DNA from: Apostichopus japonicus
Lineage: Eukaryota; Echinodermata; Holothuroidea; Aspidochirotida; Stichopodidae
DNA length: 64,000 nucleotides
Assembly (NCBI RefSeq): GCF_037975245.1
Contig: NC_092569.1
Location: 5,294,501-5,358,500, forward strand
Direction of reading: 5' to 3'
Shown here: positions 27,442-39,505 of the stretch, in pieces
How the letters are laid out: every line of letters starts with the position of its first letter
How positions within the stretch are numbered: the first letter of the stretch is position 1
The notes under the pieces: model-generated
What the model saw: the letters and a program-made list of their open reading frames with translations, nothing else
The model's database searches: none
What the model was told of the DNA's origin: nothing
Made by a program: the position numbers and the translations under genes

Positions 27442-28104
27442 TTTAAGTATTCGTAGGGCCCCACTCGCGCTCAGAGGTTGAGACTCGTACTCATACGAAG
27501 TGGTACTGGGCAATGGTACTATGATACTATCATGTAGTAGGATACGTCAACAATGATCGAGGAAGCATTATGCCCATACCCCCCCCTCCCCCTTCTCTTA
27601 CCAAAAGACGGAAACTTGTTTCAAAGTATCGGTAAAGATTGTTCCTCTTCAGTTAGTGAAATATATTTACCCCCTGGGGAGTGGACTTTTAAGAGACATA
27701 TCGCTGAGGACAAGTCACTTATTCATGTTCCGTTTTTGTACCACCTGTATCAACTCTTGTACTCATACATACTGTTAGTAATTGTGAGGTTTTACACCGA
27801 CATCAATAACGTTGTGACTACACCATAGCCTCATAGGTATGTAGTAACTTGAATTGCATCACTTGCGGAGTGCGCCGGGACATCTGGCCAGAGAGTTTTA
27901 AAACATGCAACCTGCTCGGGAGATGAAGCGACTGATCTGTAACCTTGCTCGCCTCTCAGTCGGTTTTCTGCGGCTTCTCTGAAAACCGCCAGGAATCATG
28001 AGCTGTAGGTAATTCCATACTGGATGATCTGACCTAGTTAAAACTATTTTCAACTTCTTGTTGCTACGCGAAACCAAACAACTGTATATCAGTATTGTGT
28101 GTCG

Positions 28105-28133
28105 GACCAGGGAGTTGTTAACAACCCCTGGTT
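28105..28133. repeat. Small hairpin of the GACCAGGGAGTT type, copy 1
   Basis: GACCAGGGAGTTGTTAACAA followed by CCCCTGGTT forms an imperfect inverted repeat. The same core recurs at 28825-28866, and half of it (CCTCCCTGG) at about 29950. It looks like a minimal foldback unit. Confidence 0.55.
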
Positions 28134-28824
28134 GCATCGACAAGTTTGGACTTGTTCAAACAGTTTATACATCCAAAAGTGATCAATTTAAAAGCAGCAT
28201 ATATAGTCCTGGCACTGAACTGCAAATAAATGGTCGGGTCAGTCGTCTGTATACCCACGGGGTGGGGTCCCTTGCAATCGTTTAGCATGTTCTACGTTTA
28301 TCTGTATTGTCCGCTTTTTCCGTTTAGAATATCAAATTTTGACAACTTTTCTATGGGTCAGGAAGCCGTGGCATGAAGTAATTGAAACCATGTATTTTGT
28401 CCCTTTAACGATTCTATTCACCCAGCCGTTTTACTTCGTTCAAACTTTGAATGCCGTTGATTGTATTGACTCCCGTTAAGCCTAGCTCAGCGGGTCGCTC
28501 GAGGGCTTGACTGGGTTGAGAAGGTGACAAAGTTTCCGGATACCGGTATTCTCTGCAGTCAAGGTAACTGTCTATTTCTAGATAGTGTCTTTTATTTCCA
28601 TTTTCAATTGATCTGGGAAAGAGCTTGGTATACTATTTGTGTAACTGATTCAAAGGTTAAAGAGGTCAAGATCAGTTATCACTTCATTTCAAATGAAGCT
28701 AACTTGTGGGCGTTTTGCCTGCAAAACTCCTTTCATGTCTTGCTTAGAAAAAGTCGGGTTCCTCCACTTAAAAAGTCCACTTCTGAACTGGTCTGACAAC
28801 CAACAACCCCATACATTCAACATA

Positions 28825-28866
28825 GTCAGACCAGGGAGTTCCATAATAACAACTCCCTGGTCAGAC
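28825..28866. repeat. Small hairpin of the GACCAGGGAGTT type, copy 2
   Basis: GTCAGACCAGGGAGTT, a 10-base loop, and then a right arm whose reverse complement is GTCTGACCAGGGAGTT: 15 of 16 bases pair. It is closely related to the hairpin 720 bp upstream. It is short for a transposon but is clearly a repeated structure. Confidence 0.7.
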
Positions 28867-31800
28867 ACGGTCCAGCGTCATTTTACTTGGCGCTATACTT
28901 TCGAATTGGGATATCCCTGATGGGCAACGAGTCCACACTGTCATATCGGTGTTGAATATCACTTTTCAAAGTGAAGTGGTAATGCGGGATTGGCCGGGGT
29001 GGGGGGGGGGGGGACGGGATATCAATAGAATGCCGGGGGATCTGGGAGGGAGAGGTTTGGTATGCAAACATACATGCAGCATTAGGTGTGTCTCTTTTCT
29101 GTGGAGCCCCTTTTTGCTTTTTGCTGCTGTAAATCTACTTTCGATATTAATTTCAGGGTGCGTTTGTTTTGGGGGAAAATTGAACTTGTTATTAATGTTT
29201 ATGTTGATGTTTTCTCAAAGTGTATAATATATTTGATGAGAGTACGATACTCAAGGAGGGTCACTGGAATGATCTGCAGCATCGGCTCAAGTACTTGTTG
29301 AAAAAGTAGATTTACACTTCCTTCAAACTAAGCCATGCATCTTTGTTGAGTGCCCCTTGTTCTGTCCCCATACTGTTGCCATTGTTACGGCGACTTAGCG
29401 GTAACATTTTAATGTACATTACTTGGGGCATGGGTTCTCAGTAGGCGGGTACCGAGTCATATCCACCTCTTGAAAAATCGGTCCCAACTTTGGCATTATA
29501 TAATGGGGGTTCAGTGCGTGCTCTTATGCCCCTATAGGGGTTGAGCTATCCTACATTGCATATTGCTCAATCCATTTAGTTGTGATATTATTATCCATTC
29601 TAGTTTCTAGCCCTAGGCTCACGCTCCCATGGATGTTTCTCTCTGGCTCTCGTTGATATTTAGTTGAGGACCAACCTCTACCAGGGCCACTCCTGGTTGT
29701 TATGATTCTGGAAGTTATCTTCATTCCAGCGGTACAACCACATTCATAGTTTCAAGCAGTTCAGTTCGTCAAATGATACATTCTTTCGTATACTGTAGCA
29801 GGCTGCTGCTGTATCCATTCATCACCCTCAGTTGTACCCTTACCACCAAGTCCTTTATAATCCAAACGCCAGCTCATCTCACTCAGTGAGGATTTAAAGA
29901 AAAAGGTCTATGCTGTTATAGCAGGGATTTGCTATGATTCGGACCTCCCTGGTTTATTAGGGACGTAACCGCCCAACTTACCCATTTGCGCATCGACATT
30001 TTCAACCGGTTCCACACCTTCCGTGTGATTAAATAACAAACAGGTGATAACCACTATGGAAATATCGCTTCACCACAAGTGTTAGTTGGTTGTACCCTGA
30101 GATAGCAGTTCCCTTGTACTGTAGGCCCCCTACTATACACAGGTACATATAGTTGGGATGAAACTAACGTTTCAAATCAATATTATTACTGTTTTTTGTT
30201 AAACTTGCTTAAGCAAACAATATTAAACGTCAAAGACATTGGTTAAGCTCAGTGAAACCTGTTTGTTTTCTATGCTAATAATTTCACGAACAAATTAGTT
30301 GATTGGCACAGCTGGAAACTTCCTTTTGTGGCAAACAAATAGGCTATTGACGAATAATTTGATGATTTCATTTGCGACTGAGGATTTGAACTCGACTTAA
30401 GGGGATGAAAAATCATAAAATCAAAAGAAACCGTGTTATGGAACTACGAGAGCTCGGTTTGTATGTTTTACTATGCAATGACCACCTTAGCTTCTGCTTC
30501 AACGGAAGCGTAACTTGAAATTGTCGTAGATAGCTATCAAAATTATTGTGCGGAGTTTCAAAATCAAAGGCACGCTTTGGGACATTTGCTCTGCACGTAT
30601 CATTCCAGTCAGCTCAGGCACACATCTGATTGTGCTTAAACATTTCATCATAAATCTTTTTTAGATTTAATAAAGTATAAGTTTTATGGTTTTAATGGCA
30701 TGCCCTGTATCCATGCAGTTCTCACTGTAAGACTTGAACTCTCTCCGGATATTAAAAAAAAAAAAAAATCTTACAGTGGCGCTCTGACGGTTCTTATCTC
30801 CTCTCAGCCCCCCCCCCCCAACCCCTCCCCTCACACACCTTTCAAACTAGGTATACATGCATCCAACTTACCTTCTGAAAAGCTTGTAACATTATGAACG
30901 ATTTTGAATGCGCTTCCGGACATTTGCAACAAAGTTACCCACTTCTATAAATTAACTTGATTTAATTCTTTCAAATGTTTACATAAAAAATATTCGAAAG
31001 GTGTATTTCCCAAGCAGAGTGTAGAACCCACCCCCCCCCCCCGCCTCCTCACTTTCAACTCTGCCATTCTTTCTAACAATCCGGGAAAAGATTGTCTATA
31101 CAACCGGTAGATTGACCATTTTCCGTGAAAAAAGTTCGAAACCTTCTAAACTGCATTGAAGTAAGGGATTCAATAAGTAAACTTTTCAAATAAGAAAGCT
31201 ATAAAACCACTTGAATATGATACCCTTAATCCAACCATTGAGTAACATCTAATAACATGTCCTTATTGTTAAATTTCAGCATTTTATTTATTTTGCCAAT
31301 AAGTCGCTGTTTGGGACAGGATATAGGTATTCTTGCATTCTTTCCCACATTGCATGTGAATGAATACAAGGGGCACCAGACGGGTTTTGTCATTTTTTAC
31401 TCACTCTTCGCTAAATATTTTCAAAAGGTGTCAATCAAATTAAAACGTATAATTCTAACAGCTCCGCCCATTGGTTGTTCTTCTATGGTTAAGAGTCACT
31501 TGTAGGCGACAAGGTTAGCCGAAGTATGAATATCGATAAAAAAAAAAATCTTTTTTTTGGCAGTGCAAACTTTAAAAACTTTAAAATGGTTGGCGTCAGA
31601 ATGCCGAGGATAAACGTCGTATACTTTTTTTTTTTGCCTTTGCAATTATAAGGAATAAAGTACAATCGAACTCAATAATATATTGAATGATTTTTTATAA
31701 AGCAGATATTGTGGATTCTAAATTGAGGCTAAATTCTAAGTTTCCTGCCTATGGGATGTATCCTGTCGATAAATAACCCAGACGAACACGCGATTACCGT

Positions 31801-32151
31801 TCAGTACTACTACATGGGTATATTTGGGAAGGTAAGGGTCCGGTTTCATTCGGTTATCCTCAATGCAAACTCAATTATGGGTCGCTCACGAGCACTCAAA
31901 CTTTAACAAGTACCTTTGAAACAGCCAGGGAGCAACATGGCGGGCTCAGAAGCTCCGGGCAGAGGCGTACGGGACCGTCCCAATTTGGGAGCGGGAGGGG
32001 GGGGGGAGAGGAAGTTTTCTCCGAATTTTGAGACCTTGCCCGAATTTTCGAAACTTACTACATCATGTAGACTTTTCATGCGGTTGGCAGCCTCATTAAA
32101 AGTCCCGATGACGGTAGCGAGTATGATTTTATTGAAATTGTCATTTGTAAG

Positions 32152-32480
32152 CAGTAGCGTACATAGAATAGTTATAATACGTATAGAATAGTTATTCCAA
32201 CTACGTAGAACAGTTGTCACCGGGGGAGGGGTGTGATCCTTCCTTTGTCACACCATGCAGGGGATTACGTCCTCTGGGAGGGGTGTCCCATTTCCCTTAG
32301 AAAGTGTTGTTTATGTAAGGTGGCTTAGATGCGAAATGGTGCTGCCTTTGAGAAAGCTTTTGAACTGATTATATGTTTCGGAATTCTCATTCTTATTTCC
32401 TTTTTTTCTCTTATTTTTTGTTGGTGGGGGGGGGGGGCTGTGTCATGGCGCCCCAACTTTCGGGGAGCAAGGTTCTATTG
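32152..32480. mobile_element. Decayed relative of the 4506-4871 hAT-type MITE
   Basis: The left part starts CAGTAGCGTAC, like CAGTGGCGTAG. It continues through CCGGGGGAGGGGTGTG, GGGAGGGGTGTCCCATTTCC, a CTTAGATGCGAAATGGTGC word (compare AGATGCAATTTGGTGC) and a 12-base G run, and ends with GGCGCCCCAACTTTCGGGG. The order and spacing of these pieces match the intact element at 4.5-4.9 kb. The right end (GGTTCTATTG) is mutated and the flanking 8-mers do not match, so it is an older copy or one rearranged at the ends. Confidence 0.65.
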
Positions 32481-32706
32481 ACGAAATTACATCAAACTAT
32501 TGGCTATAGCACCAGTATATGTGCACCGTGAACATGATCAAAGTGTACAATAGCCTACCTGTTGTGAGAGGATGGGACTGAGAAGAAATATTAGGGCCTA
32601 ATTAAAAAGAAGATAGGACATGAACGGTCATCTTTGTAGAGGGGAGGAGTATAAAGTGGGGGTTATTGCGCCTTCTTTGAGGTGAACTCGCTTATCCCCC
32701 TCCTCC

Positions 32707-32773
32707 TTGACATGCTTACCCCATTGACATGCATTCCCCTTGACAGGCTTACCACCATGACAGGCTTACCCCC
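32707..32773. repeat. Minisatellite, about 17-bp unit, four copies
   Basis: Four successive variants of TTGACATGCTTACCCCA occur, later ones reading TTGACAGGCTTACC. Unit length varies by one or two bases. Confidence 0.8.
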
Positions 32774-35700
32774 TTTGCATCATGGCTAAGTCATTGTGAC
32801 CACAAGTACTTTGCCTCATGAAGTGGGTTTCCGAGGGGGGGGGGGAGTGACTCGGCATAAAAACAGTATTAACTGAACCGTCCAATTCGTTAAATGTTAG
32901 AAATGGTTTTTAAAATGTTGTTGCCATCTGTCGACGGATTCTCGTCCATTACTTTCAAGGGATTTAGCAAGTAATTTAAGATCGTATCGTGCGCTCATCA
33001 CATTCAGACCGTGGCCATTATTCCGTGTGTATGTCGTTATATTCACGTGACAGGCTATACATGACAACCATGCGTTGGCTGGACGCTTATATATAAACCA
33101 TGGAGCTATTCGGTTATATAAACCCACGCGTGCTAGGGAGCTCCAAATGTGATAGTCGTACACATTCTTCAGAAATGCGGCCCTCGAATATCTCCCAGAG
33201 GTCCAATTTCTAACTCACTTCAAAGGAGCGGCATTCTCTAAAGCTAACAGTTTTCCTGTCATAAACAAGTGCGAGTTTGACCTGGTATAGATGATACCGC
33301 CAGGCAGAGAGGTGTATGACCGTGTGACACCTTATAAGCGCTGCAGTAGCATCCTTCAGCTATATTTGGGCAAATTTGTCCACATTTTCTAAATATTAAC
33401 CGCGCGATAAACAAAAAAAGTATTTGGACCGCTCAATAAAAAGTGTTATATTTCAAAGTAATCGTCATATATCCTATGAAGAAGTCAATAATTTTGATCA
33501 GCCTTTATTCTTTCTTTCAAAATCTCCTCTCGCTTGTAGTATCAGAACTTTGTATGTATTTCCAAGTGCAGCCCACACTACGGCCTCTCGGAATTAACCC
33601 CCCCCACCCATTGGGCGATAGTCAAGTCGGCGGGGCATGTAATAACATCACATCCTACACACATATGAGCTCACGTGCCACTGAGTTATTTCCTCTCAAA
33701 ACATGTACAGTCAACCACATATTATTCACCATAACGTCTATACCATGAATCCAAATATTCTCTTACATATCCCTAACACACAATATTTCTAATAACCCAC
33801 TCCAACCCCTCCCCCACCCCTCCCCCACCCCGTCTCGCACAGAAATGGCAAGGTTAGATGCTATATAGGCTATGTATATTTGAAAACACTAAATAATTAT
33901 TGTTGCGTCATTCCGTTCCAACTTTTTTATCCGGTCACATGACGTTTCATAATCCGGAATGCGGACTTCGTTGACAGTAGTACTACTATACTTCCCTTGC
34001 TGGATCCCTCCCACGTCCAGTTTAAATTAAGGTGACACAGAGAGAATATCGTGGTTCGGGGATCCACTTTCTTCTATAGGAATGGCGTGGACTTGTGAAA
34101 CAAGTCAAACGCATTCCCTCACCCGTGGATGAAATAATTTTGTGGGGAATGTTACCTGTGCGGGTGGTGATTAACTTTTTTCTATTTGCGGAAAATCTGG
34201 CGTTTTAAATAGTAACTGAATTGGTTCACGGGCAGTGAATGATTTATAGTATCCATGTGCTACCTAGAATATGGCATGTAGGTTTCAAATTCGAGGAAAC
34301 ACAAATAGGTTTGATTGTGTCAAAGTCATCATGGCGAAATACGACGATTAATCTACATACGGACTCTACCACACACAGTAATTGTGAATGTGCGGCGGAT
34401 ACGAAAGGTAGTAAAAAAGGTGGCAGCATTCCCATTGAAAATCAATTGTGGTATACAAGGCACACGGTTTGACCTGTTTAAAAGTCGAATATAATCATTT
34501 CTACTGGCTGAGGTCAAAGGTATCGACAAGAAAACTCTAGGAGCAGACCGATTAAAAATCTCGTCAATCTTTGTGGCTATCCAATTCCACTGAAAAAGGC
34601 GGGCATATAGTTTAGTGCACTATTCAGCCGGGGATTTTTTCCCTTAAAGAAGAAAAACAGATTAATTTCGATATGACTTCCACTGGTTGGCTCAAGTTAC
34701 ACAAGCTATTATCGAGACCTTTAATTTTGGTTTGAACCTTGCGTTTGTCTTCCAATCTGACAAACGCAAGGTTTAAACTCAGGTTACAATCTCCTCTCCA
34801 CTCCATCCTTTTATCTCACACACTACCCTCCCTGCGCTACGTACCGCCCTTCTCCTTCTTCTTCTTCACTGTCCTTCCTCTTTCCCCTTTTCGCCTGCTT
34901 TATTTACACTCATTTACACTTATTTTTACACTCCCCCAGTCTTCATAAAGATTATCCGTGCTCCCCCCTCCCCACACCCCTCCTATAATGGAAGACACAT
35001 TCCCATGTGCTTTGTGAGTTCTGGTTATATAGGCAGGACTACATCGGATATAGATACGTAGGCTCAGATTTTGACATAACCCCCAAATCTGAAGTTTGCA
35101 ATAATGAAACCGGTGGTGGTACCGTATACCGTAAGGAGTTCTATAAGAACCTGGTCTGGGAAGTGGAAGATAGTTACACTAATCGCTTCCTACCTGCAAA
35201 GTTAAGCACAGTAACATCCCTATAGCCATTGTATGCGGTCATGAAACACTGTGGAGAATACTTGGACGTAATCGCGATGTGCATTATGATACGCAAACAC
35301 TTTTGTATTACTTTTTTTTATATTATTTAATGATCCAGAATAGTTAAAGATATTCTTCAATGAAGAAGAAATGAACATTATACTCTCAATGCAGGAGGAT
35401 CTAAAATACATACAATGCTGGTAAAGTAGGCTTGATGTTTTAGTTAGTTTTGTCTTTAACGTAAAATCATCATTGCGTGTTGATTGTATATGATCAGTCT
35501 CGGTGTGTCTGTCAACCTTGTTTATATTTTGATTAGGATGTCGTTGTGCTGGTAATAACCACAGATGATGAGGAAAACAGCTCTTATCTCTGACTTAGTG
35601 CGGTCTGATAGATATATCACTACAGCCATGGCAAATAACGTTAGCTTAAATAAGGCTCACTCGTTCCCTTTGGTACAAACTCAATAAAGTCAACACGATT

Positions 35701-36028
35701 ACAGAATAACGTCGTCGGTCGGAAGAGGAGAAACGAGTGTATTTGTATACTTGCACTGCCCACAAATAAATAAAATTCTTCCTGTGAGCTATTAGCGGTT
35801 GGACAGTCAATTGTCCATTGTAGCAGCAATACCCAGAAAATGGAACCTTAACTTCAGTTGATACTGTGCCAAACCTCCATGTGGACCAAATAATGGTCCC
35901 CACAAAAAAACTGAGGGAGATGGAAATGAATACGAATGAATCTGGTTTGTTGATGTTGTTCTCATAAATAGTAAATACTTTTCATATTCTGTGCATGTGC
36001 TAGTCCTGATGAAAAGGTCATGTAAAAG
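32774..36028. other. Noncoding stretch
   Basis: I recognise no gene. An 11-base G run lies at 32835-32845. C-rich tracts lie at 33798-33832 and a pyrimidine-rich stretch at about 34840-34940. A strong hairpin is listed at 34731-34777. The segment at 35391-35413 (GGATCTAAAATACATAC core) is nearly repeated at about 49653-49675. The plus-strand frame at 35007-35225 is polar and free of repeats but has no recognisable domain. Confidence 0.6.
34731..34777. repeat. Hairpin, 19-bp arms with 9-base loop
   Basis: TTTGAACCTTGCGTTTGTC at 34731-34749 pairs with 34759-34777 at 18 of 19 positions, separated by nine bases. Similarity between the two flanks ends with the arms. It could be a small foldback element or a structured RNA precursor. 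Nothing else supports a microRNA gene. Confidence 0.75.
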
Positions 36029-36261
36029 GTATGCTGCATTGGCCCCAAATATGCTACATATTCAATTTTGGTCACCTTTGGTCAAAATTCTTAAACTGTT
36101 TTTATTACGACCTTCGAGGAAATTTTCCTAACTGGGACATTTCAGTCATGTTGTGTGTTCCTTACAAATGTCTGAGAAAAATTTGGAGAGCAAAGACCTC
36201 CAGGATAATACTTTTTGAAAACTTCTAGTAATTATAGAGTGCTATAATTTGGGGCCTATAC
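36029..36261. mobile_element. MITE-like dispersed element with GGCCCCAAAT ends, copy 2
   Basis: This is the inverted counterpart of 27208-27441, about 233 bp, starting GTATGCTGCATTGGCCCC and ending TTTGGGGCCTATAC. Differences are scattered substitutions and single-base indels, with no bias visible that would suggest coding. The 65-codon plus-strand frame inside (36031-36228) is not preserved as a clear counterpart in the other copy. I treat it as chance. Confidence 0.75.
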
Positions 36262-38692
36262 TTACTAACTTGAATGTTTAAGGATAGCCTACCGTATCCA
36301 CGCATCACATGAAATTTACCACGTGCCCTTTTCAACAGCTCAAAGTACTGATGGAAATTATGAACTAACGCATGCGTGCCACTGACGTTTATCATTTAAA
36401 CTCGACGTAATGTGATATTATTTATTTATTAATTTATTTGAAGTTTTCTCTTTTCTAACTTTCCACTCTTTCAAAAAGTTATAAAAGGCTAGTCATGTTG
36501 AATTGTCCTATAGACATAACTGAAGCCCGCTATTGAGGTTTATGCTCAGAATTTCTCTTATATTATAACTACTTTCTAATTTCTTTCTGCCTAATTGAGT
36601 CGAAATTTAAAAACCGCACAGCACAAAAGTGTGAATACTAATACCGGATATATATGTATATAAAATATTGTCTGCCATGTACAGTGAATTGATCATAATA
36701 AAAACTATTACATGTGCCGTGAATGCTAAAAGGATTTACCTTACAAATCGTAAACAATTAATCCGTTGCACAATGAAATTACACACCTCCATGAGTTTAT
36801 GCTTGTTGCCAATGATTTATGCCCATATAAGATCAATCACACTGTACAGGAATATAAATTAGGCCTACTATATAGTTACTACATAATATTGTTAATGAGC
36901 CCAATTTCACAGGGAAGGCCGACTGAAGATAAGCAATTCGGTGTTTTCCCGTCAATTCAAGTAGGCTAACCTACGAATTATTTGGCATTGCACTTCTCCA
37001 AAAGCAAAATTAATAAATTTGTAATAAGCCTGGCTATATCTCAGCAAGTTACAGGCTGTGACATAGACTAGACTGAGACTTTCCTTTTCGCGTGCTTTGT
37101 AATATTTAGTTTCATATAATACTTTTTTTCCGTCCCTTTGAGGTTTGAATACATATATCATATGACTGGCAAATATTCATAAAGTGACTTTCACTTAGTT
37201 CCGAAAACCCCAAGTTAAGTTTCACTGGCTAGGTCTTTTTTTTAGCTGCAAACAATTTGTTCAGCCTTAAAATTGTTAAATCTGCGCGGATAAAAAAGTC
37301 AAAGTTCATCCATCCCATGGTAACAACTAAGCCATACTGTACTTTAGCTGTTTGTTATATAGTTCTTCGCTAACGACTCCCTGTGGAGGGAAGTTCATCA
37401 TTACAATACGAAGAACTGTTTAGCGGTCAAAGGTGAATTTGCCATTGACCTGTGCTTCCGGTCGCCCGGCTTGCGTCTGCATAAATCTATACCGCAAACA
37501 GTGCAGTAGCCTACAGCCTACGCGAAGGGTATAAATTTGTCAGGATGAGTCAGTGGGTAAAATGTCTGGCCCTAATCCAACGGGAAAATAGTAAAATTTA
37601 TTGGGGCCTTATACCGTTCAATGAACTCTATACGAAGTTGGTGCGTAATTATGAAAATGTATAATCCACGCTAGGATGTGGGATACCGCCTCAAATCTGA
37701 AAACTGTTGGTGAAAAGGTCTCTTTTTAGGTCTGTGAATTTCACATCAATAACTTTAACCTTTTACCTTAGTTGACTGTGCAAGGGTTACTCTTATTCAT
37801 AACAACCCACCCACGAGATCATAAATCGGTTGAAATATCAGTATTTCACTTTTTTTTGTGCGAATTTGTAACGAAGCGCCGCCCCTAAAAAAAAAAATTT
37901 CACTTAGAAGTCGTTGGCTTCAAAAATGAAAAGATGTAAGGAACGTAACGGATAAATCGAATTGAAATAACCCACAACGGTTTGTTGTAGTTTGTTTGGG
38001 CTTTTCATTACTTTAAGCACTAACATCTTCGGAGAAAAGTCCTCCTAAATTCACAATTTGTAAACATCAAAAACCCGTCTATAGGCTCTTCAGTTCCGGA
38101 TTACACGTTAATCACAATAACACCCGTTTCACCTGAGTCGCTGGTGAATAATACGGATTACGTAATCAATACATGATCTGAGGTGTACAGCTAAAACTCG
38201 TATCCCACTGCAACAGGTCGATGTCCCCGCATCAATACTGCATTACTGCAAACATTCCTTTTAAATGACGTGTTTACAGGACTCCCCATGTTTGACAAAA
38301 AAAGGAGGAACTCGACGACGACTAAAGCATGCTGTTAGAAGATGTATATCCTTCATGCACGATAAGAAACAGACATAGCAGGTGATTATGTTCAACGATT
38401 CTTGTCCAGTTGACCGTCTTAATATCCACGACAAGATAAATTCTTCAAATCACAAAATATAGAGATGGCTTCGAGACAAATTCTCGCCCAGTTTTTTTTT
38501 TCATTCTGGACTGAATTTGAATAACACAAGTTAGTTATCAAAGCCACCATCTATACATGTAATAACACGCAGTTTATGTCAGGGAGCTGGTTATGTGTAT
38601 ATCATATAGTCTCTGATGTACCTATATACACAAAATTTCGTTGTGTAACCCAGTAGGTCCGTGAAACCTCAACAGACCCGACCCCCTCAAGC
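36262..38692. other. Noncoding stretch
   Basis: I recognise no gene. A 9-bp inverted repeat (AGTTCTTCG and CGAAGAACT) spans about 37361-37411. Open frames are under 70 codons and uninformative. Confidence 0.65.
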
Positions 38693-38876
38693 AAACCGGT
38701 ACCGAATTACGACCTTCCTTACCGGTTTCGAACCTCTGGACATACAATTAGCGTCCATGCATAGCCTAGTGGTTAGGGTGTCCGCATATAAAGCGGGAGG
38801 CCATGGTTCGAATCCCGGTGGAGGCTGGATGTTTTTCACTGTTCTGGATTTTCTAACTCACTACGATTTCAATTAT
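38693..38876 (+). mobile_element. tRNA-derived SINE, copy 1
   Basis: The plus strand carries an RNA polymerase III internal promoter: A box TAGCCTAGTGG at 38762-38772 and B box GGTTCGAATCC at 38805-38815, with spacing as in tRNA genes. Between them CCGC and GCGG can form an anticodon-like stem around ATATAAA. An acceptor stem does not close, so this is not a working tRNA. About 60 bp precede the tRNA-like part and contain GGTTTCGAACC (38724-38734), whose reverse complement is itself a perfect B box. A near-identical copy lies inverted at 61497-61672. The 3' end after CTGGATTTT is a short AT-rich tail. Target duplications were not resolved. Confidence 0.85.
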
Positions 38877-39124
38877 CTATACATACCAAATATACTTTGT
38901 GACGTCAGAGAAACTTCACTCGAAATACCTCTACAAGAGAACACACACTAAGTATACGGTACGCTATTAAAATGCTGACTGACTTGTGCTTTATATGGGC
39001 TATCGGACGCCTTCAGGGCAAAGTAAGCTTTGGAAACGAAGTGCACTTTTTACAGGTTTACCATTTGGAATGTGACCTCTGTCAATATCAGTATCCCTGA
39101 TAATTTGAACATGAAAGTTTTATC

Positions 39125-39505
39125 ATGTTTCGAGGAAACAATTCTTCGACAAGAATCTACTCTTCTGTACAAGTTTTTACCAACTTTGATGTTACTCTTA
39201 TGAACATTGTATTTAAATTTAACCCCCGTACATGGGAAAGATTACTAAAATTTAATCGATTATTGTGTCCAGGAAGGACCATACTGATCCCCTGTGCAGG
39301 AAGGACCATACTGATCCCTTGTGCAGGAAGGACCATACTGATCCCCTGTGCAGGAAGGAACATACTGATCCCCTGTGCAGGAAGCAATATGCTGATCCCC
39401 TTTGCAGGAAGGACCATACTGATCCCCTGTGCAGGAAGGACCATAATGATCCCCTGTGCAGGAAGGACCATACTGATCCCATGTGCAATAAGGTCAAACG
39501 CATAG
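39125..39505 (+). other. Repeat-driven open frame, probably not a gene
   Basis: An ATG at 39125 opens 126 codons: about 49 residues of unique sequence followed by eight 9-residue repeats reading like CAGRTILIP. The repeat unit is 27 bp, a multiple of three without stops, so several frames on both strands stay open across it. Between units some changes are silent (CCC to CCT or CCA), but most alter residues, and I see no sign of protein-level selection. There is no upstream splice or promoter evidence. I keep it as an open frame only. Confidence 0.3.
39271..39486. repeat. Minisatellite, 27-bp unit, exactly eight copies
   Basis: Eight head-to-tail units begin AGGAAGGACCATACTGATCC and end with CTGTGC. 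Unit 5 is the most diverged (AGGAAGCAATATGCTG), and the others differ by zero to two bases. The array starts and ends cleanly. Confidence 0.95.

Larger units (their letters stand above)
27442..32151. other. Noncoding stretch with hairpins and C/G runs
   Basis: I recognise no gene. Two related hairpins are listed separately (28105-28133 and 28825-28866). Homopolymer runs lie at 29001-29013 (G), 30808-30819 (C), 31031-31042 (C) and 31997-32006 (G). The plus-strand frame at 31257-31505 opens with a hydrophobic stretch resembling a signal peptide, but it has no further support. CAGAGGCGTACGGGACC at about 31964 resembles a hAT-type end without a partner. Confidence 0.6.

Noticed and set aside
31257-31505. 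Plus-strand frame opening with a hydrophobic, signal-peptide-like stretch
   Set aside because: AT-rich DNA often encodes Leu/Ile/Phe runs by chance, and there is no domain or supporting context.
38762-38830. Possible functional tRNA gene
   Set aside because: A and B boxes are good, but no acceptor stem closes and the sequence is embedded in a dispersed repeat with a second copy at 61.5 kb.
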